Origin: an uncultured Bacteroidia bacterium
Lineage (GTDB): Bacteria > Bacteroidota > Bacteroidia > Bacteroidales > F082
Assembly: GCA_902801465.1 (NCBI GenBank)
Contig: CADCIH010000001.1
Location: 186,001 to 250,000 of the forward strand
DNA length: 64,000 nt
Direction: 5' to 3'
Numbering within the stretch: the first letter of the stretch is position 1; every line of letters starts with the position of its first letter. Shown here piece after piece: positions 27,503-35,709 of the stretch. The notes under the pieces are model-generated. The model ran no database searches. It was not told the origin of the DNA and worked only from the letters and a program-made list of their open reading frames with translations. The position numbers and the translations under genes were made by a program.

Positions 27503-29044
27503 ATGGGAATCGTAGCGCGGCAGAGTATCAAGGGGACCCTGGCCACCTATATCGGGGTGGCGGTAGGTATCGTCACTACGTTTTTCATTCAGACCAAGGC
27601 GCTGCAGCCTGAACAGATTGGCTTAATCGACATCTTGCTGCAATGCTCGCTTTTGTTTGGTGGACTGGCTCAACTGGGGACCAACTCGTCGGCGATGCGG
27701 TACTATCCTTTCTTCAAGGACGAGGAGCATCGCGACCATGGGTTTTTCGGTTGGACATTGTTGGTTCCACTTGTGGGATTTGCAATCTTCCTGTTAGCCT
27801 TCTTTTTGTTTAAGGATTCCATTGTTGAATTCTTCACCAAGGATTCCGAAGTAGGCTCGGAGCTGTTCTCCAAATATGTGATCTTTGTTGTGCCTTTGGC
27901 ATTTTTCATGCTTTATATCTCGGTGTTCGAGACCAACAGCAACCTTTTGCTACGTATCGTTCTACCCAAGTTTATCCGGGAGGTAGGCCTGAGGGTTGCC
28001 ACGTTGGTGGTATATCTCCTTTATTTCTACAAGGTCATTGGTTTCGATGGTGTCATCATCGGATTCTGCGTTTTTTATGGTTTGGCCACCCTGATTAATG
28101 TGGTTTACCTTTTGTCGCTTAAAAGGGTTTCCTTCAAAATCGAGCGTCATTATGTGTCGGCTCAGTTGCGGCGTGATTTTCTTTTCTATACATTGTTCAT
28201 GATCACAGCAGCCTTGGCTGGCAATGTGATTCCGATGTTGAGCAAGTTCTTTGTGGCGGGGGTGACGGGCTTCCGTTTGGCGGGTGTGTTTACCATCGCC
28301 ACCAATATCGCGGCTTTGGTGGAGATGCCCTATCGTTCGTTGGGGGCCATCTCGAGGCCTCATGTTTCCGATGCCATGGCTAAGGAAGACGTGGCGCAAG
28401 CTGACAGCCTGTGCAAGAGTGTGGCGCTACATCAGTTCATTGCTGGGTTGTTCGTGTTCCTGCTGATTTGGATTAATATCGATTTCATCTTTGAGTTGTT
28501 GCCCAACGGCGACGTTTATCGTTTGGGCAAGTGGGCGGTGCTGTTCCTTTCGATGGGAAGGCTCATCTATTCCACACTGGCAGTGACCACCACGGTACTC
28601 AGCTATTCGAAATACTATTATTACTCACTGATCTTCACCGTGCTGTTGGCCACGATGTCGGTGTTGCTGAACCATTGGCTGGTGCCTCGTTGGGACATCA
28701 ATGGAGGAGCCATGGCTTCCATGTTGTCGTATCTCGTTTATTTCATTCTGCTGATGGCTTTCATCAAGTGGAAGATTGGGGTTCAGCCTTTTTCGGGCAA
28801 GATGTTGCCGGTGTTGCTGGTCGTCATGGCTTTGTTCGGCCTCAACTGGGTTTGGTCATCTTTGTTGACGCCTTGGTTTGCCAATCTGTTTGGAAAACCT
28901 GTGATAGGGCTTTTCATCGATGCTGCCTTGAAGTCGGTCCTGTTCTTGTTTGTGGGTTTGACCGCCATTTACAAGTTGAAGGTGTCGAAGTCGGTCAACG
29001 ACTTGATTGATAAGGCGTTGCAGGTTGTTAAAACCAAAAAGTGA
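27503..29044 (+). CDS. Polysaccharide flippase (MOP superfamily, Wzx-like)
   Basis: 513-aa integral membrane protein with about 12-14 hydrophobic segments and the N-terminal arrangement of Wzx/RfbX flippases (ARQSIKGTLATYIGVAVGIV; LGTNSSAMRYYPFFKD). Such proteins move undecaprenyl-linked glycans across the inner membrane. It lies immediately after yihY and at the edge of the acyltransferase/wecB/glycosyltransferase region, which supports a role in O-antigen or capsule export. The transported glycan cannot be named. Confidence 0.85.
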   Translation: MGIVARQSIKGTLATYIGVAVGIVTTFFIQTKALQPEQIGLIDILLQCSLLFGGLAQLGTNSSAMRYYPFFKDEEHRDHGFFGWTLLVPLVGFAIFLLAFFLFKDSIVEFFTKDSEVGSELFSKYVIFVVPLAFFMLYISVFETNSNLLLRIVLPKFIREVGLRVATLVVYLLYFYKVIGFDGVIIGFCVFYGLATLINVVYLLSLKRVSFKIERHYVSAQLRRDFLFYTLFMITAALAGNVIPMLSKFFVAGVTGFRLAGVFTIATNIAALVEMPYRSLGAISRPHVSDAMAKEDVAQADSLCKSVALHQFIAGLFVFLLIWINIDFIFELLPNGDVYRLGKWAVLFLSMGRLIYSTLAVTTTVLSYSKYYYYSLIFTVLLATMSVLLNHWLVPRWDINGGAMASMLSYLVYFILLMAFIKWKIGVQPFSGKMLPVLLVVMALFGLNWVWSSLLTPWFANLFGKPVIGLFIDAALKSVLFLFVGLTAIYKLKVSKSVNDLIDKALQVVKTKK

Positions 29045-29050
29045 CGGTGT

Positions 29051-30484
29051 TTAATAATGGGTTATCCCGTAGCTGCCGCCCGATTCTTTAAGCACTTTTT
29101 TGTTGTAGTGTTCGTAACCGTTGGTGATGGTGACGACATATACCCCTGCGGCTTTTCCGCTGAGTGAGTAGGGGATGGTGAGGCCGTTAAGGGCACTTTG
29201 GACTTCGAATTGGTCGATGAGCTGCCCCAGATAGTTATGCACTTCGATGAGTGTCCTGCCTTCAAGGCCGAACAGTTGTATGTTGAATTTTCCAAAATTG
29301 GGATTGGGGTAGATGATGACTCCAGGCTCGAGGTCGTGTCGTATGAGGATGGATTTTTCGAAGAAGCCACATTTGGTATAAACCCTTACGGAGAGGGTTG
29401 CTTGTCCTTTGGAAAAGATACGGACTTCACATTGAGGCGAGTCGGGGGAGTAGTTCAAGGGCCAGCCATTGTCGATGTGCCACTCGTATCCATAGGCGTC
29501 GGGGATGGTGTCGATAGAATAGGTGAAGACGTCGTTGATGAAATAGTAGATATCCTGTTGGCCATGGATTTCGCTGGTGGGAATGCCTTCGACGGTGATG
29601 GTGACGACATTGCTGTAGCGGGTACCTTCTTCGTTAGAGGCCCAGAAACGAAGGTACCAGCCGTCATAGCTGGCATCGAGGTCTTGTCCTGAGTAGGCGA
29701 TGGGGTCGGAAAATGACGGGTCTTCGGCTATTTCCCATCCGCAAGTATCTGCATGGCTCAAAGTGGGCATCACCAGATCGAGTGGGTTTTGGTAGCAGAT
29801 GGCGGCGGGAGTTTCAAGGATCCCTATGATGGGCAGGGGAGAGAAGTCGAGGTTGCGGATGGCGCGGACGGCATAGCCTAGACCGGAGTTGTCAAGCATT
29901 GATTCCCTGTTGATGGCAGTAAAACCGGCATTCCAAGCCCAGTGTTCCATGGGATAGGGGGCTCCGAACATGACTCCCCAGGCCTTTCCGTCGGTTTGCA
30001 CGGAACTTGACCAATAGGTCTTCAATCCCATGACTTCGCCTACCTCTTTCAGTGCTTGTTCGTAGAAAATGGCGTTTACATAGAGCCATTTCAGCTGTCC
30101 TGCAGAAGGCAGGTACCATCCGTTGTCAAAGTTCATCACATTGGCGGCGCAAGGGCTGTAGTAATTGGTGTTTTCACAAAATGTCCTGATTTTTTGTGTG
30201 TGGTCGAAACCGTCATAGTCGAGGAATACTGTCGACAGGAAGTCGGAATTAACTGGAGCGACATTGTCGAGACCATCGATATCTCCAATAGGTCCCCAAG
30301 GACAAATGGATGCGGCGTCATGCAAGGCCACCATCCATCCTGAGGTGTTATCTTCGTTGAGGTAGAACACCACGCCTTGGCTGCCATCGGGGTTGGTGAC
30401 CACCTGACCTAGATGATACTCTTGAGCGGATAAGGCAAATGCCGTTGATAGGCTGATCAAAAGGGTTAAAAAGATTCTTTTCAT
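29051..30484 (-). CDS. Secreted protein with Lcl/DUF1566-like domain and T9SS sorting domain
   Basis: 477 aa. Signal peptide MKRIFLTLLISLSTAFALSAQ, then a domain (about 22-210) with features resembling the Lcl C-terminal/DUF1566 fold: GVVFYLNEDNTSGWMVALHD, NFDNGWYLPSAGQLKWLY, TYWSSS and AVRAIRNLDF. An Ig/PKD-like region follows, then a T9SS CTD from about 400 (IYPNPNFGKFNIQLFG) and a short tail ending ITHY. Its CTD is nearly the same as that of the 32123-33994 protein. It starts 11 nt after the stop of the related gene upstream and converges on the flippase gene with a 6-nt gap. The domain assignment is by motif resemblance. Confidence 0.8.
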   Translation of the reverse strand: MKRIFLTLLISLSTAFALSAQEYHLGQVVTNPDGSQGVVFYLNEDNTSGWMVALHDAASICPWGPIGDIDGLDNVAPVNSDFLSTVFLDYDGFDHTQKIRTFCENTNYYSPCAANVMNFDNGWYLPSAGQLKWLYVNAIFYEQALKEVGEVMGLKTYWSSSVQTDGKAWGVMFGAPYPMEHWAWNAGFTAINRESMLDNSGLGYAVRAIRNLDFSPLPIIGILETPAAICYQNPLDLVMPTLSHADTCGWEIAEDPSFSDPIAYSGQDLDASYDGWYLRFWASNEEGTRYSNVVTITVEGIPTSEIHGQQDIYYFINDVFTYSIDTIPDAYGYEWHIDNGWPLNYSPDSPQCEVRIFSKGQATLSVRVYTKCGFFEKSILIRHDLEPGVIIYPNPNFGKFNIQLFGLEGRTLIEVHNYLGQLIDQFEVQSALNGLTIPYSLSGKAAGVYVVTITNGYEHYNKKVLKESGGSYGITHY

Positions 30485-30495
30485 GGCCTTCGGTT

Positions 30496-31131
30496 TTAGA
30501 AATTCCTGATGCTACGGACGCAAATGGGCTTGTCTCCTAGGTAATCACGTGATTTTACCACGGCACCCATGGTGCCGGTATAGGCAAGATAAATGGCGCA
30601 GTCGTTGTCGAATCCATAAACCGAAGACGACCAATAGACCCAAGCGCCTTGCATGAGTTCGCCTTCGATGATTTGGAGCGATTGGTTGACGATGGGGGCG
30701 CTACCGTAAAGGATGTTCAGCTGGCCGAGGGAGGGCCAGTACCAGCCGTTTTCGTAATCGACCACCCAGGCGCCTGGATAGATATTGTGGTCGTTGAGGG
30801 AGGCCATTCGCAGAAATCCGGTGTTGTCGTACCCGTCGAGGTCGTAGATGGCTTCGCGGATGGATTGCCATCCAGTCAGGCCCCAAGGTAACTCGGTCTG
30901 ATAGGACCAGTAGATACCCACGGCTTCGATCCCCGGGTGAATCGCCCATCCGTGTTGTCCGGTTTCGTCAACATAGAACACAACGCCGATGGCACCATCG
31001 GAATAATCCTCGGGATGCACGGTGATGGTGTCGGTTCCCTGCACGCACAGGAAGTCGCCTATACGGACCGATTGGGCCAGCGTGAGCGCTGGTATGAGTG
31101 TGACAAGCAAAAGGAAAAAGATTTTTTTCAT
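30496..31131 (-). CDS. Secreted Lcl/DUF1566-like protein without sorting domain
   Basis: 211 aa. I chose the ATG at 31131, which gives a signal peptide (MKKIFFLLLVTLIPALTLAQ) and lies 24 nt downstream of a -7 box; the longer frame from 31167 would begin upstream of that box. The mature protein is a single copy of the domain seen in its two neighbours (GVVFYVDETGQHGWAIHPG; YENGWYWPSLGQLNILYG; VYWSSS; ICVRSIRNF) and stops at the end of the domain. With no CTD it is either periplasmic or exported another way. It is probably co-transcribed with the 477-aa paralogue 11 nt downstream. Confidence 0.8.
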   Translation of the reverse strand: MKKIFFLLLVTLIPALTLAQSVRIGDFLCVQGTDTITVHPEDYSDGAIGVVFYVDETGQHGWAIHPGIEAVGIYWSYQTELPWGLTGWQSIREAIYDLDGYDNTGFLRMASLNDHNIYPGAWVVDYENGWYWPSLGQLNILYGSAPIVNQSLQIIEGELMQGAWVYWSSSVYGFDNDCAIYLAYTGTMGAVVKSRDYLGDKPICVRSIRNF

Positions 31132-31155
31132 CGTCTGAAAATTGTTTTCAACATG

Positions 31156-31163
31156 CAAATCTA
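31156..31163 (-). promoter_or_regulatory. -7 promoter box for the 30496-31131 gene
   Basis: The minus strand reads TAGATTTG; the chosen ATG is 24 nt downstream. Confidence 0.55.
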
Positions 31164-31175
31164 ACAAAAAAAGTG

Positions 31176-31183
31176 TAAGTTTG
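31176..31183 (+). promoter_or_regulatory. -7 promoter box placing the acyltransferase start at the transcript 5' end
   Basis: TAAGTTTG is followed by four bases and then the ATG at 31188. Transcription from this box would begin at or within a few bases of the start codon, giving a leaderless mRNA. Confidence 0.55.
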
Positions 31184-31187
31184 CACT

Positions 31188-32129
31188 ATGATTTCAAAAA
31201 ATAGCAGACGTATCGACGAGTTGGACTTCTTGAAATGCATCATGATTGTGTTGATGGTGGCATTTCATCTGGTCTATTTCGAGGAGTTGCATCCCTATGC
31301 GAAGCGGGTGGTCTTCACCTTCCACATGCCTGTGCTTTTGATTATCTCGGGCTATCTGACCAATATCGACAAGTCGCCTTTGCAGTTTCTCCGCAGCATG
31401 TTCTGGCTGTTCATCCCTTATCTGGTCATGGAGGGGGGCTATATATGGATGTGTTCCATGCTTCCCGTGGGCGACCATATCGACAACTTGACGGTGGAGG
31501 TGTTTTTCGAAAAGCTATTCCTCCATCCCTTGGGTCCTTACTGGTATCTTCATGCGTTGATTCTCTGCGGGTTGACCTATTATTTGGTCTTCAGGCTTGT
31601 GCCGATGAATACCATGTCGCGTTGTATCCTATTGGGACTCATTTTTGTGGGATATGCCTATCTGGGCCTCATTTCGATTTCAAGGGCTTTTTATTTCCTT
31701 GCGGGCGTGGCGGTGCATCAAAGCCGATTTGAGTTCCTCGATGTGTTCAAATCGTCCTGGTTGGCGGTTGTCGGGTTGGCACTTCTCATTCTTCATCCGG
31801 AGAACCTTCATACCGATGTGGTGGGTGGGGTTTTGATCGTTTACTTGGTTATAAGCTTCTGCCTTTCAATGTATTCCATTATTCGGGGCCGCTTGCGCCG
31901 TTTCATGTTGTTTTTGGGAAGAAACACCATGCCGATATTTGTGTTCTCGCCCATTTTCACCATTCTTTGCAAATACCTGGTGCCTTATCTTGCGTTTGAC
32001 AAGACAGGACTGCTGTTCCTAATAATCTCGTTAATTATTTGTATATCAGGAAGTTTATTGATAGGATGGGTAATGGATAAGCTCCATGTGTCTCGGTTCT
32101 TCTTTGGAAAGAAGAAGGCCATTCAATAA
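31188..32129 (+). CDS. Acyltransferase family 3 membrane protein
   Basis: 313-aa integral membrane protein of the acyltransferase-3/NolL-OafA family, which O-acylates (often O-acetylates) sugars of surface glycans. The N-terminal pattern RRIDELDFLKCIMIVLMVAFHL carries the conserved His of the family, and about ten membrane helices follow (FTFHMPVLLIISGYL; GPYWYLHALILCGLTYYLVF). The ATG at 31188 is required to include the LDFLK motif. It sits between secreted-protein genes on the other strand and overlaps the end of the convergent 32123-33994 gene by 7 nt. The acceptor is probably the polysaccharide made by neighbouring genes, by inference. Confidence 0.82.
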   Translation: MISKNSRRIDELDFLKCIMIVLMVAFHLVYFEELHPYAKRVVFTFHMPVLLIISGYLTNIDKSPLQFLRSMFWLFIPYLVMEGGYIWMCSMLPVGDHIDNLTVEVFFEKLFLHPLGPYWYLHALILCGLTYYLVFRLVPMNTMSRCILLGLIFVGYAYLGLISISRAFYFLAGVAVHQSRFEFLDVFKSSWLAVVGLALLILHPENLHTDVVGGVLIVYLVISFCLSMYSIIRGRLRRFMLFLGRNTMPIFVFSPIFTILCKYLVPYLAFDKTGLLFLIISLIICISGSLLIGWVMDKLHVSRFFFGKKKAIQ

Positions 32130-33994
32130 TGGATCATTCCATTCGGTGCTGCGTAATACTTGACCACTTTCTCTTTATAATGATCGTATCCGTTGGTGAT
32201 GCTGATGACATACACTCCCGCGGCTTTTCCACTGAGTGAATATGGGATGGTGAGTCCGTTGAGCACGCTTTGGACTTCGAATCGGTCGATGAGTTGTCCC
32301 AGATAGTCAAATACTTCGATGACGGTTTTTCCCTCGATGCCATAGAGTTGGATGTTGAACTTCCCGTTGTTGGGGTTGGGGAAGATCTTGATGCCGGGTT
32401 CAAAGTCGTGACGAATGAGCAAGGTGCGTTCGATGACGCCGCATTCGCAGTAGACTCTCACGGTGAGGGTGCCTCTGCTTTTGGTGTTGACGTTGACGGT
32501 GCATTGGGGCGAATTGGGTGAGTTGTTGACGGTCCAACCGTTGTCGATGAACCAATCGTAACCGTAGGCTTCGGGTACTGGGTCGATGCTATAGGTAAAG
32601 AGGCCTCCGCTCTCAACATAGATGTTTTGTTCGCCTTGTATTTCACTTACATAAGGGCCGGGGATAATGGTGAGATGGAGGGTGACGATGCTGTCGTATT
32701 CTTGCACCGAGGTGAAGGTCTGTTGGTAGTCACCGCTTTGGATATATGTGCTATCGTTCCAAGTGTAGGAGTCGCAGGCTTGGACGGAGAACTCGTTTTG
32801 GATGATGGGTATCGAACAGGGTTGACACCAAACTGGGCGTACATTGTAGAGGTCCTGCTTGGGGTAATGTCTGAATATGCCTTCCATAGAGGGGTCTATT
32901 CCAAAGTCGATGCCCCAAGCTTCATCATCGGAGAATTCAGTACTAGTCCAATAAAGTTGGTTGGGGATGGTGCCTCCGTTTTGAGTAAGCGCCTGACTGA
33001 TATAAGGCAGGGAGGCGTAGAGTTTTGTGAATTCACCAGTGGAGGGGAGATGCCACCCGTTGTCGAAGTCGACTTGGTTGGCGGCGTATGAGGAGCCGGC
33101 CCCTTGAGCTTCACGCATTGCTTTGGTGGCCTCGCACCCGTTTTGTTCGCTGTGAACCCTATACCAGTCCTCGTCGATGTTTTCGAGGTCGGGTAGGTCG
33201 ATGTCGGAGCCCCAGCTGTATTGCATGGAAAGGTCGTGGAGCGCTACTAACCAGTAATACTCCTCATTGGGAGCGACATAATACACGATGCCTTTCTGTC
33301 CTCCAGGGGCGGTGACCACGTCTCCGATTTTGTAGGTTGGGGAACTATTGCAGGTGAAGTCCTTGACACTTCTGACGCCAATATTGTAAACTCCTAAATA
33401 ATTATATTTCATATAAGCCGACACTGTTCCTCTTTTGGAAACGAAAATGGCGTGATGGCTGCTCATTTCGGTCGAGGTCCAGTGCATGTCGGGATAAGGA
33501 ATCTCGAAAGGAGTCCCGTTGACGATGGCGAGCGATTCGTTCATTTCCTTGACATGGGAGAGCAACAGCCTCATTTGTCCAGCTGCGGGCAGATACCAGC
33601 CGTTGTCGAAATCGACGCTCCAGGCGGCTGGATACCACTCGGGTCCGTTGGTCATTCGTATGGCGGCGGTATTGCTGTAGCCATCAAGGTCGAACAATGC
33701 GGATCTAGAAGTTTCGTGGTTGGGCAGGATGGGGATGTCGTAACCTTCTTCGTAATGTTCCGGTGAGACCCAGTTGATGTTGATGGCGTCGCAGTTCAGG
33801 TTGACAGCCCAGCCTTCCTGACCGTTTTGGTCAACATAAAACACGATGCCTTCGGCGGTTTTCCCCGATGAGGGGAACGCTGCTGGCTTGACGGTGGTCC
33901 CGTCGGTGCATAGGATGTCGCCGATGCTGACGGATTGGGCCAATGCCATTGTCGATATAAGAGAGGCTATTAGAAGGCAAAGGTGCTTTTTCAT
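32123..33994 (-). CDS. Secreted protein with two Lcl/DUF1566-like domains and T9SS sorting domain
   Basis: 623 aa. Signal peptide MKKHLCLLIASLISTMALAQ; first domain about 20-215 (GIVFYVDQNGQEGWAVNL; DFDNGWYLPAAGQMRLLL; IGVRSVKDF); second domain about 217-390 (GIVYYVAPNEEYYWLVALHD; DFDNGWHLPSTGEFTKLY; YWTSTE). Next comes a CDSYTWN...EYDSIVTLHL repeat like those in the 17070-20480 adhesin, a PKD-like domain, and a CTD from about 545 (IFPNPNNGKFNIQLYG). A short tail ends MIHY. It starts 4 nt after wecB on the same strand, so a T9SS cargo is co-transcribed with a sugar epimerase. Confidence 0.82.
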   Translation of the reverse strand: MKKHLCLLIASLISTMALAQSVSIGDILCTDGTTVKPAAFPSSGKTAEGIVFYVDQNGQEGWAVNLNCDAININWVSPEHYEEGYDIPILPNHETSRSALFDLDGYSNTAAIRMTNGPEWYPAAWSVDFDNGWYLPAAGQMRLLLSHVKEMNESLAIVNGTPFEIPYPDMHWTSTEMSSHHAIFVSKRGTVSAYMKYNYLGVYNIGVRSVKDFTCNSSPTYKIGDVVTAPGGQKGIVYYVAPNEEYYWLVALHDLSMQYSWGSDIDLPDLENIDEDWYRVHSEQNGCEATKAMREAQGAGSSYAANQVDFDNGWHLPSTGEFTKLYASLPYISQALTQNGGTIPNQLYWTSTEFSDDEAWGIDFGIDPSMEGIFRHYPKQDLYNVRPVWCQPCSIPIIQNEFSVQACDSYTWNDSTYIQSGDYQQTFTSVQEYDSIVTLHLTIIPGPYVSEIQGEQNIYVESGGLFTYSIDPVPEAYGYDWFIDNGWTVNNSPNSPQCTVNVNTKSRGTLTVRVYCECGVIERTLLIRHDFEPGIKIFPNPNNGKFNIQLYGIEGKTVIEVFDYLGQLIDRFEVQSVLNGLTIPYSLSGKAAGVYVISITNGYDHYKEKVVKYYAAPNGMIHY

Positions 33995-33998
33995 GGTT

Positions 33999-35087
33999 TT
34001 AGGCTTTTAAGGTTAATATTTCCACGATCCTTTCGGCTGCATGACCATCCCAAAGATCGGGGATACCTCCTTTCTTCCATTGACCGGAGAAGAGTTTGTC
34101 GAGGATGGGTTTAATGGCCTTTGGGTTCGTGCCAATAAGCTCGTTGGTGCCGATAGTGCATGTCTCGGGACGTTCGGTGTTATCCCGTAAAGTGATGCAG
34201 GGAATGCCCATCACGGTGGTCTCTTCGGTGATGCCGCCCGAGTCGGTGATGACCGCCTTGCAGTGGCGTACCAAATAGTTGAACTCCAGATATCCCAAAG
34301 GATCCACGATGTGCAGGTGAGGAGCTTGGATGCCAAGTTCAGTGAACACCTTTGCTGTGCGCGGGTGTATTGGGAAGATGATGGGTAGCCCTCGGGTGTT
34401 GTCCACTATTTCGCGCATGGTAGCGGTGAGTTTCTCAGCTTCATCGACATTGGCGGGACGGTGAAGGGTGAGGACGATGTATTGCTTCTCTTGCAATCCG
34501 ATTTGGTCATAAAAGTCGGGTTTGCGAAGCCTTTCGAAATTAGCCATCAAGGTGTCGATCATCACGTTGCCGACAAAATGTATCTGTTCGGGCTTTGCCC
34601 CGAGGTTACGGAGATTGGTGTTGGCCACTTCCGAGGTGGTGAAATAGAGGTCTGACAATGTGTCGGTGACCATACGGTTGATTTCTTCGGGCATGGTCAA
34701 ATCCCAACTACGGATGCCAGCTTCCACATGAGCCACCTTGGTGTTGAGTTTCTTGGCTACGATGGAACAGGCCATGGTGCTGGTAACGTCGCCAACTACG
34801 ATGACCAAATCGCAGGGATTGTCAACGAGCTCTTTTTCAAAAGCAACCATGATATGGGCGGTCTGTTCGGCTTGCGTACCACCACCGCAACCGAGGTTGA
34901 CGTCGGGTTGGGGAATGTTTAACTCCTCAAAGAAGGTCTCGCTCATCTTTTGATCATAATGCTGACCTGTATGGACCAACCGGTAGGTGATGTCCTTCCC
35001 TCGTTCTTGGGCTTTCTGGATGGCATGGATGATAGGCGCTATTTTCATGAAATTGGGTCGCGCGCCAGCTATGATGGTGATTTTCAT
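33999..35087 (-). CDS. wecB: UDP-N-acetylglucosamine 2-epimerase (non-hydrolysing)
   Basis: 362-aa cytoplasmic enzyme interconverting UDP-GlcNAc and UDP-ManNAc, a precursor for enterobacterial-common-antigen-like, O-antigen or capsule sugars. Seen: the N-terminal GARPNFMKIAPI, HTGQHYDQKMSE, VVGDVTSTM, HVEAGIRSWDLTMPEEINR and LHRPANVD motifs, and the C-terminal TDSGGITEETTVMGIPCITLR region. Length is typical. It has its own -7 box and is followed after 4 nt by a T9SS cargo gene. No ManNAc dehydrogenase (wecC) is present in this window. Confidence 0.95.
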   Translation of the reverse strand: MKITIIAGARPNFMKIAPIIHAIQKAQERGKDITYRLVHTGQHYDQKMSETFFEELNIPQPDVNLGCGGGTQAEQTAHIMVAFEKELVDNPCDLVIVVGDVTSTMACSIVAKKLNTKVAHVEAGIRSWDLTMPEEINRMVTDTLSDLYFTTSEVANTNLRNLGAKPEQIHFVGNVMIDTLMANFERLRKPDFYDQIGLQEKQYIVLTLHRPANVDEAEKLTATMREIVDNTRGLPIIFPIHPRTAKVFTELGIQAPHLHIVDPLGYLEFNYLVRHCKAVITDSGGITEETTVMGIPCITLRDNTERPETCTIGTNELIGTNPKAIKPILDKLFSGQWKKGGIPDLWDGHAAERIVEILTLKA

Positions 35088-35106
35088 GATACTTTAATTA
35101 TTGATG

Positions 35107-35114
35107 CAAATTTA
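35107..35114 (-). promoter_or_regulatory. -7 promoter box for wecB
   Basis: The minus strand reads TAAATTTG, 19 nt before the wecB ATG at 35087; divergent from the next box. Confidence 0.55.
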
Positions 35115-35125
35115 CAGATTCTTTT

Positions 35126-35133
35126 TAATTTTG
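35126..35133 (+). promoter_or_regulatory. -7 promoter box for the 35155 methyltransferase gene
   Basis: TAATTTTG, 21 nt before the ATG at 35155. Confidence 0.55.
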
Positions 35134-35154
35134 CAATCTTTTAAATAGCTAATC

Positions 35155-35709
35155 ATGAAAGACGGTGCAACTCATTTCAGAATCGACAAAAACACGACAA
35201 TTCGTTACCAAAAGACCTTGTCATTCATCCAAAAGCATTTGCCGACAGAGCGGAAAGTGCTCGACTTAGGCATTGCCAATCCTTTCTCCGACATATTGAA
35301 AGAAAAAGGCTATCAAGTGTATAACACACAAGGAGAAGACCTGGACCTTCAAAGCGATACGGTGAAACAATTTGATGGCGTCGAATTTGTCACCGCATTG
35401 GAAATCTGCGAGCATTTGATTAACCCCATGGGAGTCCTCTCTCAGCTTCCTTGTGACAAATTAATTGCATCAATCCCATTGTCTCTTTGGTTTTCAAAAT
35501 CCTATAGAAGCAAAACCGATAAATGGGACCGCCATTTCCACGAATTTGAAGACTGGCAATTCGACTGGCTTCTTGAAAAAGCAGGATGGAAAGTAGTTGC
35601 CTCGGAAAAATGGACTTCGCCAACGGGCAAAATCGGCATACGTCCGTTCTTGAGAAAAATAACACCTAGATACTATATCGTTTATGCGGAACGAATCACA
35701 TCATGCTAG
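35155..35709 (+). CDS. SAM-dependent methyltransferase-like protein
   Basis: 184 aa. A class I methyltransferase core is suggested by KVLDLGIANPFSDILKEKG (motif I, lacking the usual GxGxG), the acidic GEDLDL after strand 2, and VEFVTALEICEHLINP, which matches the motif with the EH pair common in this family. It probably modifies a sugar or lipid intermediate given its place in the polysaccharide region, but the substrate is unknown. The gene is visibly more A/T-rich than its surroundings, as is the next gene, whose 3' end it overlaps by 9 nt in convergent orientation. Confidence 0.7.
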   Translation: MKDGATHFRIDKNTTIRYQKTLSFIQKHLPTERKVLDLGIANPFSDILKEKGYQVYNTQGEDLDLQSDTVKQFDGVEFVTALEICEHLINPMGVLSQLPCDKLIASIPLSLWFSKSYRSKTDKWDRHFHEFEDWQFDWLLEKAGWKVVASEKWTSPTGKIGIRPFLRKITPRYYIVYAERITSC

